In this document: in pieces, positions 1 to 7,041 of the stretch | How positions within the stretch are numbered: the stretch's first letter is position 1 | Layout: each line of letters starts with the position of its first letter | Assembly (NCBI GenBank): GCA_046155815.1 | Contig: JBJXFY010000030.1 | Coordinates: 1-13,083 of the forward strand | Direction of reading: 5' to 3' | Length of the DNA stretch: 13,083 nucleotides | DNA from: JBJXFY01 sp046155815 | Lineage (GTDB): Bacteria; Verrucomicrobiota; Verrucomicrobiia; Limisphaerales; CAIMTB01 | Notes under the pieces: model-generated | What the model was told of the DNA's origin: nothing | The model's input: only the letters and a program-made list of their open reading frames with translations | Databases searched by the model: none | Translations under genes and position numbers: made by a program

Positions 1-998
1 AGTTCCCAAGCCCGCCGCGCCGCGTCGCGCGCGGCCGGGAGGTCGGCGGCGGCCTGCCGCGCGTAGGAACGCGCCAGCCATTCGCTGGCGGAGGCGGGCG
101 GGGCCGCGAAGGCCGCGCCTTCGCCCGCCGCAACGGCGAGCAGTTCGCGCAGCGCGCGGGCCGGGGCGGAATCCACGCCGGCCAGCAGGCTGCGGGCCTC
201 GTCCGCCTGCCCGACGGCGAGCCCGAGCGCGGCGCGGAGCACGCGGGCTTCCGGCGCTTCGTCCGCCGCGGCCGGCGGCGCGGCGGCCAGTGCGCCGAGC
301 GCATCGCCGGCCCGGTACGCGGCGAGGCTGGCGGCCCACGCGGCGGCTTCGGCGGGCGGGAAGGACAGTTCGTCCGCGTCCACGACCATCGGGTAGTGCA
401 GCGCCCATTGCACCGTCGCGGCCACGGCCAGCGGCGTGCGGACCGTCGGCTGGCCGGCGCGCAGCGTCACGCGCTCGCGGCCGGCCACGGCCAGGGACGC
501 GCGGCCGTCGTCCAGCTCCAACGCGCCGTCGAGCAGGTCGAGCGTGGTGGTCGCGGCGTCCGGCGCGGCGAGGACGAACTCCGTGCCGCGGATCGCGCCG
601 GTGACGAGCGGCGTCTCGAACTCGACGTCCGCCGGTCGCTCGCGGTGGAGGAAGAACAGCCGGCCCAGCTCGAGTCGGAAGCGGCGCAGCGCCGAGGCGC
701 GGCGGGGCGGCAGGATTTCCAGCGTGGTCAACTGGTCGAGCCGGACGACGCTGCGGTCCGTGAGCTGCACCGCGGCGCGGCTGGCGGGGCCGGTGCGGAG
801 GCGGTCGCCGGGGAGCAGGAGCTCGCCGGCCGCGACGCGCCGGGCGGGCTCCGTCGCGCGCCGCAGCTCGACCTGCCCGGCGGCCTCGATGAGCCGGGCG
901 GCGGGGGCCTCGTTCGTGGCGGCGGAAGCAGGACTGGCACTGCCCAAGAGCAGCAGCAAGCCGATCAAGCGGCCGGCCATGTTCCACCCGAACATCAT
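1..998 (-). CDS. FecR-domain exported protein (C-terminus beyond window)
   Basis: Reading from 998 down to 1 stays open and runs off the window edge, giving about 332 residues of a longer protein. Residues about 7-27 form a Sec signal peptide (MAGRLIGLLLLLG, ending near ASPASA). Residues about 60-165 match a FecR domain, with LLPGDRLRTG, LTDRSVVRLDQLTTLEI and TPLVTGAIRGTEF. After VQWALHYP (197-203) the chain becomes alanine-rich and helical, as expected for TPR-like repeats in FecR-TPR proteins; that part is inferred. FecR domains are periplasmic, and classical FecR passes signals from outer-membrane receptors to ECF sigma factors, but no sigma factor or TonB receptor is visible here. The gene starts 41 bp after the response regulator, so the two are probably one operon. 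Start choice is uncertain: ATG at 998, 995, or 980. The last is preceded by GGGTGGAAC and places the signal peptide at the very N-terminus. Confidence 0.82.
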   Translation of the reverse strand, partial: MMFGWNMAGRLIGLLLLLGSASPASAATNEAPAARLIEAAGQVELRRATEPARRVAAGELLLPGDRLRTGPASRAAVQLTDRSVVRLDQLTTLEILPPRRASALRRFRLELGRLFFLHRERPADVEFETPLVTGAIRGTEFVLAAPDAATTTLDLLDGALELDDGRASLAVAGRERVTLRAGQPTVRTPLAVAATVQWALHYPMVVDADELSFPPAEAAAWAASLAAYRAGDALGALAAAPPAAADEAPEARVLRAALGLAVGQADEARSLLAGVDSAPARALRELLAVAAGEGAAFAAPPASASEWLARSYARQAAADLPAARDAARRAWE

Positions 999-1039
999 GA
1001 CGTTCTAAACGCACGCCGCGTGCCAGCGCGGGCGGGGCT

Positions 1040-2482
1040 TCACGCAGCGTCGCCGGCGGCGCGCAGTTCGGGCCATTTCTGGAGGCGGCGCAGCAGGGCC
1101 TGGTGGGTGAGGCCCAGCCGCGCGGCGGTGCGGCGGATGGCCCCGGCCTCCTCGCGCAGCGTGGCGGCGATGAGCCGGTATTCCTGCAGCTCCAACGGCG
1201 AAAGGCGACGGTCGGGCGGCGGGGCGGGGTCCGCGTCGGCGACGGGTGCAGCCGGTGGGGGACCGGCGGGCGCGCCTGTTGGACCGACCCCGGCGGGGCC
1301 ACCGGGGCCGCCACCGCCGTCGAGCCACGCGAGGTCGAGCGCCAGCCAGCGGGCGTCCTCGGCGGTGCGGAGCAGCGAGCGTTCGAGGAGGTTCCGCAGC
1401 TCGCGGACGTTGCCGGGGAAGGCGTGGCGGGCGAGCGCCGCGAGATTCTCGGCCCGCAGGAAGGGCGTGGGCCGGCCGTATTTCGACGCGAGCTGGGCCA
1501 GCAGGCCGTGCGCGATGGCGTCGAGGTCGGTGAGGCGTTCGCGCAGCGGCGGGAGGCGCACGGCCAGCACGTCCAGCCGGTAGAGGAGGTCGCTGCGGAA
1601 GCGGCCGGCGCGGACCTCGTCCATGAGGTTCCGGTTGGTGGCGGCGACGACGCGGCCCTCGAAAGGCTTGGGCGCGGGGCTGCCGAGCGGGCGGTACTCA
1701 CGCGACTCGAGGAAGCGCAGGAGCTTGGCCTGCTGCGCGAGCGGGATTTCGTCGACCTCGTCGAGAAGGAGCGTGCCGCGGCCCGTGGCTTCGGCGAGGC
1801 CGGGCCGGCGGCGGTCCGCGCCGGTGTACGAGCCCTTCTCCGTGCCGAACAGCTCGGCCTCGAACATCGCCTCGGGCAGGGCGGAGCAGTTCAGCGCGAC
1901 GTAGGGCGCGGCGGAGCCGTCGGGCGGGAAGGTGAGGCGGTGGAGCGTGCGCGCGGCGAGATCCTTGCCGGTGCCGGTCTCGCCGTTGAGCAGGACGATG
2001 GCGCCGGCGTGGCGCGCGGCCTGGCGGAGCAGGTGCAGCACCTCGCGCATGGCGGGGCTGTCGCCGAGCAGCTCGCCGGCGTCCTCGCCCGCGGGCAGCG
2101 CGAGGCGGCGGCGGGCACGGGCGAGGCAGGCGGCGAGGGCCTCCGCGGCGAGGGGCTTGGTCAGGTATTCGAAGAGGCCGTTGCGGGTGAGGGCCACGGC
2201 CTGGGCCAGTTCCGGCGCGCCGGTGCTCATGATGGCGAGGCAGCCGGGCTGGCGGCGCGCCAGCTCCGCGTGGAACTCGTAGCCCGTGCCGTCCGGCAGT
2301 CGGTTGTCGAGCAGCGCGAGGTCAAAGCCGCGGCCGGCCAGCGCGGCGCGCGCCTCGGCGACGGTGGCGCAGCGGTGGACGGTGCCGCCGGCCGCGGCAA
2401 TCACCGGCGCGGCCAGCGCGGCGAAGGCGTCCTCATCCTCGAGCAGCAGGCAGGCGAAGGCGGCGGAGGCGGGGTCGCTCAT
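1040..2482 (-). CDS. Sigma-54-dependent response regulator (REC-AAA+-Fis)
   Basis: A 480-residue NtrC/AtoC-class activator. Residues 10-122 are a receiver domain with acidic residues E15-D16-E17, phospho-acceptor D59 (LALLDN), T87 and K109 (YLTKPL). Residues about 137-370 are the AAA+ ATPase, with Walker A GETGTGKD (167-174), Walker B GTLLLDEVDE (236-245), a likely arginine finger in FRSDLLYR (295-302) and sensor II FPGNVRELRN (355-364). The sigma-54 contact loop reads GSYTGA (217-222) instead of the usual GAFTGA. A glycine/proline linker (388-428) leads to a Fis-type helix-turn-helix (about 428-472, TAARLGLTHQALLRRL). The protein should bind upstream sites when phosphorylated and remodel RNA polymerase-sigma-54. 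No histidine kinase is in the window. The FecR gene follows 41 bp later, and a sigma-54-like promoter lies about 2.6 kb upstream at 5076-5091. No Shine-Dalgarno sequence precedes the ATG. Confidence 0.95.
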   Translation of the reverse strand: MSDPASAAFACLLLEDEDAFAALAAPVIAAAGGTVHRCATVAEARAALAGRGFDLALLDNRLPDGTGYEFHAELARRQPGCLAIMSTGAPELAQAVALTRNGLFEYLTKPLAAEALAACLARARRRLALPAGEDAGELLGDSPAMREVLHLLRQAARHAGAIVLLNGETGTGKDLAARTLHRLTFPPDGSAAPYVALNCSALPEAMFEAELFGTEKGSYTGADRRRPGLAEATGRGTLLLDEVDEIPLAQQAKLLRFLESREYRPLGSPAPKPFEGRVVAATNRNLMDEVRAGRFRSDLLYRLDVLAVRLPPLRERLTDLDAIAHGLLAQLASKYGRPTPFLRAENLAALARHAFPGNVRELRNLLERSLLRTAEDARWLALDLAWLDGGGGPGGPAGVGPTGAPAGPPPAAPVADADPAPPPDRRLSPLELQEYRLIAATLREEAGAIRRTAARLGLTHQALLRRLQKWPELRAAGDAA

Positions 2483-2494
2483 GCAAAAGATGAA

Positions 2495-2671
2495 GGAGGA
2501 ACCGCAGTTGGACGAAGATCAAGGCAGCTGGGGAGGGGATGTCGCCGGCGGAGAAAGTCCGGATGAAGCCTGCGTGGCCGGGCAGGCGAAGCACGCGCTC
2601 CGCCGGGGCGCCGGATTCCGGCCCGGCGCTCCGTGAATCGGCGTCGATCTGCGTCCATCTGCGGTTTCTCC
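2495..2671. repeat. Intergenic element with 33-bp imperfect inverted ends
   Basis: The left arm at 2495-2527 (plus strand) and the right arm at 2639-2671 (minus strand) match at 27 of 33 positions; both contain GGAGnAACCGCAG followed by nTGGACGnAGATC. The interior is 111 bp and includes a 7-bp inverted repeat, GCGCCGG at 2608-2614 with CCGGCGC at 2623-2629. The element fills nearly all of the gap between the Ig-protein stop (2675) and the regulator start (2482). The right arm resembles a phrase I recall as a dispersed intergenic repeat in environmental genomes, including Verrucomicrobia; this is from memory and unverified. It has no coding capacity I can support. In RNA the arms could pair into a long stem, which might end or attenuate transcription from the Ig gene or protect an mRNA end. 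Confidence 0.7.
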
Positions 2672-2674
2672 CCT

Positions 2675-5023
2675 TCACCGCACGACGACGCGGAAGAAGC
2701 GCGGGCCGCCTCCGGCGACGTTCGTGAACGTGAGGACGCCACCCGTACCGGGCTGCGAGGCCACCGCCATCCACGCGCCGGCCGCCGGTGAGGACCGCGC
2801 CTCGAGCGTGTAAGCCGGGCCGGAAGTCGAAACGACGGCCACGGCCGGGCCGTCGGCGAGGCGCACGACCTGCGGCACAGGCGTGGCGAGGACGTGGACG
2901 GGCGCGGCGGCGCTGGCGGCCTGGCCGGCGGCGTTCTGCACGACGACGTGGTAGGCGCCGGCGTGCGCGGCGGCCACGCGGTCGAGGAGCAGCGTCTGGT
3001 TCGTGGCTCCGGCGAGCGCCGCGCCGTTACGGAACCACTGGTAACGCAGCGGTGCGGTGCCGGTGGCGGACACGGCCAGGTTCACGCGACCGCCGGCCGC
3101 GACGGTCGCGACGGTCGCGGCCGCGGGACCGGCGACGATGGCGGGCGGCATCACGCCGACGGCAGGCAATGCCAAGGTGACGGCGGCGCCCTCGCTGGTG
3201 ACCGCGCCGTGGGCGTTGGCCACGTGCACGTCGTAGCGGCCGGCCAGCGCGGCGGCGAAGGGAGAGCGCACGAGCGCGGCGTTCGTCATGCCGGCAAGCG
3301 GCGCGCCGTTGAAGCGCCATTGGTAGCTCAGCGGCGGGGTGCCGGCGGCGCCCACCTCAAGCCGCAGCGTTCCGCCGGCGGCGACCCCGTGCCCGCCGGG
3401 ATGCCGCACCAGTGTGGGCGGCTCCGCGACGTGCAGCCTCACGGGACGGCTCAGGACTTGTCCGCCCGCGTTGCGGACCAGGACATCGTACAGGGCGTCA
3501 TCCGCCGGCGTGACGGACGGCAGGGAGTACTGGCGGCCCGTCGCGCCGGGGAGCGGTATTCCCGCGCGCCGCCACTGGTAGCCCAGCCCCGTGCCCGTGG
3601 CCTCGACGCTGAAGGCGGCGGCCTGCCCGCGCAGCGCCGTGACCGCGGCGGGCTGGCGCGTGATGGCCGGCGCGGCCGGTGCCGGCGGCGAGAGGGCCCA
3701 GTTCAGCACCACCCGGCCGCGGGCAGCCTGCTTGCCGTCCACCACGACGATGTAGTCGCGGCCCGCGGCGGCGGGGAACACGACGCGGCTGCGGCCGTTG
3801 GCGCGGGGCTCGTCGTCGTTGCACACCACGGGGATCAGCCCGCCATAGCCGGTGAGCGGCGGGTGGTAGGTGTAGATGGCGAGCACGGTGTCGAACGCGC
3901 TGCCGTAGGTGTCGAACCACAGTTCGCCGGCCGTCGCGGGCGTGTAGCGGTACCAATACGATGCGCCGCCCTCGAGGCCGCAGTGGAACGGCTCGCCCGG
4001 GTCGCGCCGCGCGGCCGTCGTGTCGAACACCTGCGTGCCCGTGTAGCCGCGCGCCGGGCCGACGGGTGGTGGCAGTGGAACCTGCAGTGTGGGTCCGCGC
4101 CGTCCGCCCGCGGCTTCGTGCAGGCCGAGCGACCCGGTGTGGCCGGACTCGGACCAGCCAAGGATCTTGTCGCGGGCAAGGCGGTTCGCCGGCCCGAGCT
4201 GCAGCTCGAGGGTACGGGAAAAAAACACCGTGACGTCGCTGTCGTCGGGGTCGGGGCTGGGCGAGGTGACGCGCAGCGCGTAGCGGCCCACGTCGTTCGT
4301 GCCGGCGGCGGGCAGCGTCAGCGCGGCCTGCGTGGCGCCGGGCAACGGCGCGCCCTGGCGCAGCCATTGCAGTCCGACGGCCGAGGGCGCGAGCACCTCG
4401 AAGGCGAACGTGACCGGCGCACCGTTCGTCACCGTGCGGTCTGTCTCGCGGTGCAGCAGCACGGGCAGCGGGTAACCGGTCTCCTGCAGCTCCCACGCAA
4501 GATTGATCTCGCCGCCCGCGCCGGCGTAGCCGGCCACCATGATTTCGTAGCGCACGCCGACGCGCGCGGGAAACTCGACGCGGCTGTAGAGCGCGTCCTG
4601 CTCGTCGGCGTCGTCGTTCACGGCAACTTCGCGCAGGCGGGCGAAGGGGCCGGCCGGCGGCGGGTTGTTCGGGTTGCCACCGCGCAGCGCGACCTCGTCC
4701 GCGTACACGGCGAGCACGGTGTCGAACTTGCTGCCGTCCGTGCTGACCGTCGCAAGACCGTGCGCGGGCGCGACCCAGGAGACCCAGACCGTGCGGCCCA
4801 CGGGGAAGCCGCCGTGGACAGGCTCGCCGGGCTCGGTGGAGGCGCCGGTGTTCGCGCCGTCGCCGCTGCCGCTCACGCCCGTGATCTGGCCGCGAAGGGC
4901 GAAGGCGTCGGCGATGGGCACGGGGTTGGCAGCGGTCCGCAGGCCGGCAAGGAACAGGACGGCCAGCACGACGGCGCGCAGAAGGATGAAGGGGGTTCCG
5001 GCAAAGCTTGGAATTGGGGTCAT
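2675..5023 (-). CDS. Secreted PPC-like / Ig-like multidomain surface protein
   Basis: A 782-residue protein from ATG 5023. The frame stays open upstream to 5242, but that part overlaps the previous gene and would bury the signal peptide (residues about 10-32, hydrophobic FILLRAVVLAVLFLAGL). Two pre-peptidase-type beta domains lie at about 38-182 and 330-445. They share an EPGEP/DPGEP motif, an aromatic VSW/YRY strand, a KFDTVLAVY/AFDTVLAIY strand and an NDD/CNDD turn. Four Ig-like domains follow the YQW...G.PL.GAT...Y.V pattern at about 184-257, 450-533, 534-618 and 625-713, and lack disulfide cysteines. The C-terminal 65 residues contain YTLEARSSPAAGAW and end in FFRVVVR, a tail type common in verrucomicrobial secreted proteins. 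No catalytic domain is visible. Likely role is surface or extracellular binding or adhesion, which is inferred. A sigma-54-like promoter lies about 55 bp upstream. No Shine-Dalgarno sequence is seen. Confidence 0.88.
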   Translation of the reverse strand: MTPIPSFAGTPFILLRAVVLAVLFLAGLRTAANPVPIADAFALRGQITGVSGSGDGANTGASTEPGEPVHGGFPVGRTVWVSWVAPAHGLATVSTDGSKFDTVLAVYADEVALRGGNPNNPPPAGPFARLREVAVNDDADEQDALYSRVEFPARVGVRYEIMVAGYAGAGGEINLAWELQETGYPLPVLLHRETDRTVTNGAPVTFAFEVLAPSAVGLQWLRQGAPLPGATQAALTLPAAGTNDVGRYALRVTSPSPDPDDSDVTVFFSRTLELQLGPANRLARDKILGWSESGHTGSLGLHEAAGGRRGPTLQVPLPPPVGPARGYTGTQVFDTTAARRDPGEPFHCGLEGGASYWYRYTPATAGELWFDTYGSAFDTVLAIYTYHPPLTGYGGLIPVVCNDDEPRANGRSRVVFPAAAGRDYIVVVDGKQAARGRVVLNWALSPPAPAAPAITRQPAAVTALRGQAAAFSVEATGTGLGYQWRRAGIPLPGATGRQYSLPSVTPADDALYDVLVRNAGGQVLSRPVRLHVAEPPTLVRHPGGHGVAAGGTLRLEVGAAGTPPLSYQWRFNGAPLAGMTNAALVRSPFAAALAGRYDVHVANAHGAVTSEGAAVTLALPAVGVMPPAIVAGPAAATVATVAAGGRVNLAVSATGTAPLRYQWFRNGAALAGATNQTLLLDRVAAAHAGAYHVVVQNAAGQAASAAAPVHVLATPVPQVVRLADGPAVAVVSTSGPAYTLEARSSPAAGAWMAVASQPGTGGVLTFTNVAGGGPRFFRVVVR

Positions 5024-5053
5024 GGCTGCATCACGCACGCGAACGTCCGGTGG

Positions 5054-5070
5054 CGGACCGAGATGGTCCG
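5054..5070. promoter_or_regulatory. Dyad CGGACC-N5-GGTCCG in the Ig-gene leader
   Basis: A perfect 6-bp inverted repeat with a 5-bp spacer. It lies between the predicted sigma-54 start point (about 5065) and the Ig-protein ATG (5023). The half-site is the same GGTCCG hexamer repeated upstream at 5123-5180. It could be an operator or an mRNA hairpin in the leader. Confidence 0.4.
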
Positions 5071-5075
5071 TGAAT

Positions 5076-5091
5076 AGCACGGTTCGCGCCA
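5076..5091 (-). promoter_or_regulatory. Candidate sigma-54 (-24/-12) promoter of the Ig-protein gene
   Basis: On the minus strand the sequence reads TGGCGCGAACCGTGCT. Compared with the sigma-54 consensus TGGCACG-N4-TTGCW it matches 10 of 12 informative positions and keeps the invariant GG and GC ten bases apart (GG at 5090-5089, GC at 5078-5077). Transcription would start near 5065, leaving a leader of about 42 nt before the ATG at 5023. The presence of a sigma-54 activator gene two genes downstream makes the assignment more plausible. Short motifs also arise by chance in GC-rich DNA. Confidence 0.5.
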
Positions 5092-5122
5092 GGGGCCACC
5101 GCGGGGACGCCGGCACCCGGGC

Positions 5123-5180
5123 TGGTCCGGAAACGGCGCGGGGTGGTCCGGTCCGCGCGGCTGGTCCGGGGCCGGACCGG
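5123..5180. promoter_or_regulatory. Cluster of TGGTCCGG repeats, possible activator sites
   Basis: TGGTCCGG occurs at 5123-5130, 5144-5151 and 5162-5169, with an overlapping GGTCCG at 5150-5155. The last copy forms a perfect 16-bp dyad, GGTCCGGGGCCGGACC, at 5163-5178. The copies sit about 60 to 110 bp upstream of the predicted sigma-54 start point, where enhancer sites for NtrC-type activators usually lie. The dyad also begins just after the stop of the preceding barrel gene, so it could instead be a terminator stem, although no T-tract follows. Confidence 0.42.
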
Positions 5181-5184
5181 CGGT

Positions 5185-6441
5185 TCAGCGCGGCCCCTGG
5201 AAGAGCCGCAGGAAGCTCCGGCCCGAATCCGGGCCGAGCCATTCCCGACGGCCGGCCGGGTAGGCGCCCTCGCCGCGCCGGTTGAAGTTGTGCTGCAGCA
5301 TGACGCCCAGGGCGACACCGCCGCGCCCGTCATCGTCGCGGACCGCATTGAAGCCGTAGGCGCCGGTCACGCCCGCCTCCCAGCGGCGGTTCCGGGTGCG
5401 GAACAGCGCGGCCAGGCCCACGCCCGCGTGCCATTCGCCCGACTGCTCGAAGCCCGACAGGTAGTCCACCAGCGCCGCGCTGCCATAGGGCGCGAGCAGC
5501 CAACGCCCGCTCGCCGAGACCGGCACGGCGTACTCCGCGCGGATCACCATCAGGCGGTCGGCGGTGATCTCCTGCACGAAGTAGCCGGGCAGGGTGAGGG
5601 GGAACTCGGCATTGAGGCCAAGGCTGCCGCCAAGACGGAAGGCGCTGAAACGGTCCGCGTCGAGCACGCCGCCGCCGGTCATGGACACCTCGAAGCGGTG
5701 GTCCAGCGAACCCAGGGTGTACGCCAGCAGCACGCGGCCCCAGAAGGCATGCGTGGCCGGCTCGAGCTTGCGGTCGTCGTTGAACCCGTACTCGCCGTCG
5801 TCCAGCCGGTATTGGCCGTCGTACCAGAGGGAGAACTCCGCAGCCACGTCCGGCCGCAGGTATGGCTCGCGCCCGCCCACGCGGAGGCCGCCCCGCAGGC
5901 GGGTGGCGGGGTAGTTCGGCGGCAGCTCGAAGTCATCGGCGGTGGCGTCGTCCTCAACGAAGAACGACTGCTGGAACGCGCCGCGGGCGAAGCCGAAGAC
6001 CGGGATGACGGCGCCGGGATTGAACTGGTGGTACACCGAGGCGCTCAGGCGGTAGCCGTGGCCGGTGAACGACTCGCCGCGGATGAAGTCGCCCTGGCGG
6101 ATCTCGTTCCAGGTGTCGGCAAAGCCACCGCCCGCCACGCCCAGCCCGACATCCGTGGCCGGGCCGAGGGCGCGGCGCAGGCCCAGCTCGGAGTCCACGT
6201 ACACCGGCGCGACGGCGGCGCGCAGGGTGAGGTTGGTGCGGTCGAGGACGCCGGGCTGATTGTGGTAGTAGTAGCCGTAGGCGGCGATGGGTCCGTCGTT
6301 CCGCAGCGGCTGTTCGAAGCCCACCTGGAGCAGCCGGCGGTGCGCCGGGTCAATCTGCGCGATGGCGGAGGGCGGCAGCGCGGCGCCGAGGGCCGCCAGC
6401 CAGGGCTTCCAACGCCGGATGAAATGGTCCCGCTCCCGCAC
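5185..6441 (-). CDS. Outer-membrane beta-barrel protein
   Basis: A 418-residue protein starting with GTG at 6441. Residues 1-29 form a signal peptide (basic RERDHFIRRWK, then WLAALGAALPPSAIA, cleavage before Q). The rest is rich in alternating polar/hydrophobic strands with aromatic girdles, such as AAYGYYYHNQPG, GHGYRLSASVYHQF and AEFSLWYDGQYRL. The C-terminal third (about 270-390) has GGSLGLNAEFPLTLPGYF, then ADRLMVIRAEYAVPV and GVALGVMLQHNF, which recalls the last strands of Omp85/BamA-type barrels. No POTRA domains are present, so it is not BamA itself. The specific function is unknown; surface porin or export barrel are options. It is divergent from a MarR regulator, with a 16-bp palindrome 15-30 bp upstream of its start, so repression by that regulator is a reasonable guess. 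The Ig-protein gene follows 161 bp downstream on the same strand. Confidence 0.75.
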   Translation of the reverse strand: MRERDHFIRRWKPWLAALGAALPPSAIAQIDPAHRRLLQVGFEQPLRNDGPIAAYGYYYHNQPGVLDRTNLTLRAAVAPVYVDSELGLRRALGPATDVGLGVAGGGFADTWNEIRQGDFIRGESFTGHGYRLSASVYHQFNPGAVIPVFGFARGAFQQSFFVEDDATADDFELPPNYPATRLRGGLRVGGREPYLRPDVAAEFSLWYDGQYRLDDGEYGFNDDRKLEPATHAFWGRVLLAYTLGSLDHRFEVSMTGGGVLDADRFSAFRLGGSLGLNAEFPLTLPGYFVQEITADRLMVIRAEYAVPVSASGRWLLAPYGSAALVDYLSGFEQSGEWHAGVGLAALFRTRNRRWEAGVTGAYGFNAVRDDDGRGGVALGVMLQHNFNRRGEGAYPAGRREWLGPDSGRSFLRLFQGPR

Positions 6442-6455
6442 GGCGCGAAGTGGTT

Positions 6456-6471
6456 GCCGGGTTCACCCGGC
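6456..6471. promoter_or_regulatory. Perfect 16-bp palindrome, candidate MarR operator
   Basis: GCCGGGT-TC-ACCCGGC is a perfect 7+7 dyad in the 72-bp gap between the divergent barrel and MarR genes. MarR dimers commonly bind 16-20 bp palindromes and autoregulate divergent pairs. It sits 15 bp upstream of the barrel start and directly before a TTGTCA box (6472-6477) on the MarR side. Confidence 0.45.
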
Positions 6472-6501
6472 TTGTCACGGGGAATGTGCGCCGCGTAGAG
6501 A
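6472..6501 (+). promoter_or_regulatory. Weak sigma-70-type promoter candidate for the MarR gene
   Basis: TTGTCA (6472-6477, 5 of 6 to the -35 consensus) and TAGAGA (6496-6501, 3 of 6 to the -10) are 18 bp apart. The start point would fall near 6508, giving a leader of only a few bases before the ATG at 6514. The -10 match is poor. Confidence 0.25.
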
Positions 6502-6513
6502 TGGCCGCGCCTC

Positions 6514-6993
6514 ATGCCGCTTCGCGCCATCGAACCGCCGCTGGACTCGCCCGACCGCCGCCGCCTGCCGCCGCTGCTGCGGCGCGCGTGGTACTCGCTG
6601 AACCAGGCCTTCCGCCGCCGGCTGACACCGCTGCGGCTCACGCCCGACCAGTTCACCGTGCTGCGCACCCTGCTCGAGGGCGACTCCGCCGGCCTCACGC
6701 AGACCGCCCTCGCCCGGGCCATGAGCAGCGACCCGAACACCATCGCCTCACTCGTCGAGCGCATGGAGGAGGGCGCCCTCGTCGAGCGGCGGCTGGACGA
6801 AAAGGACCGAAGGGCGCGGCGGCTGCGCGTCACGCCGCTCGGTCGCCGACGCTACGCCGCCGCGCGGGAAATCGCCGTGTCCCTGCAGGCGGAGGTGCTG
6901 GCCGCGCTGCCGGAGGAGCGGCGCGAGCCGTTCCTGGCCGACCTGGCGGCGCTGGGCGCCGCCTGCCGGACGGCGGCGGATGCGGCGGAGTGA
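6514..6993 (+). CDS. MarR-family transcriptional regulator
   Basis: A 159-residue protein of typical MarR length. N-terminal helices (about 14-55) include RRAWYSLNQAFRRRLTPLRLT and DQFTVLRTLLE. The winged helix-turn-helix spans about 60-108: LTQTALARAM, then the recognition helix SDPNTIASLVERMEEGALV, then the wing LDEKDRRARRLRVT carrying the family's D-x-R signature. C-terminal helices (110-150) would complete the dimer interface. MarR proteins bind palindromic operators as dimers and usually repress neighbouring or divergent genes, released by small phenolic or oxidative signals. The likely targets are itself and the divergent barrel gene. The neighbouring methionine sulfoxide reductase is convergent and could also belong to an oxidative-stress response, though nothing in the sequence shows this. 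The ATG lacks a convincing Shine-Dalgarno sequence. Confidence 0.92.
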   Translation: MPLRAIEPPLDSPDRRRLPPLLRRAWYSLNQAFRRRLTPLRLTPDQFTVLRTLLEGDSAGLTQTALARAMSSDPNTIASLVERMEEGALVERRLDEKDRRARRLRVTPLGRRRYAAAREIAVSLQAEVLAALPEERREPFLADLAALGAACRTAADAAE

Positions 6994-6998
6994 GGGAA

Positions 6999-7041
6999 GG
7001 ACTGCGCCCTCGCTGCCAGGCACCGCCTGCGCGTTCAGTCC
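6999..7041. terminator. Possible bidirectional hairpin between convergent genes
   Basis: GGACTG-CGC (6999-7007) can pair with GCG-TT-CAGTCC (7031-7041), and an inner CAGGC-ACC-GCCTG stem sits at 7017-7029. It lies between the MarR stop (6993) and overlaps the reductase stop (7035). No T-tract is present, so termination is only suggested. Confidence 0.3.

Noticed and set aside
1219..1319. Gly/Pro-coding, repeat-like GC stretch inside the response regulator
   Set aside because: It encodes the flexible linker between the ATPase and Fis domains and does not form a regular tandem repeat unit.
1103..2566. A 487-codon plus-strand frame opposite the response regulator
   Set aside because: The minus strand carries the complete REC-AAA+-Fis protein; this frame has no motifs.
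2894..5077. A 727-codon plus-strand frame opposite the Ig-domain gene
   Set aside because: The composition is random-looking (Gly/Arg/Ala/Val) with no domain, and the minus strand encodes clear PPC and Ig domains.
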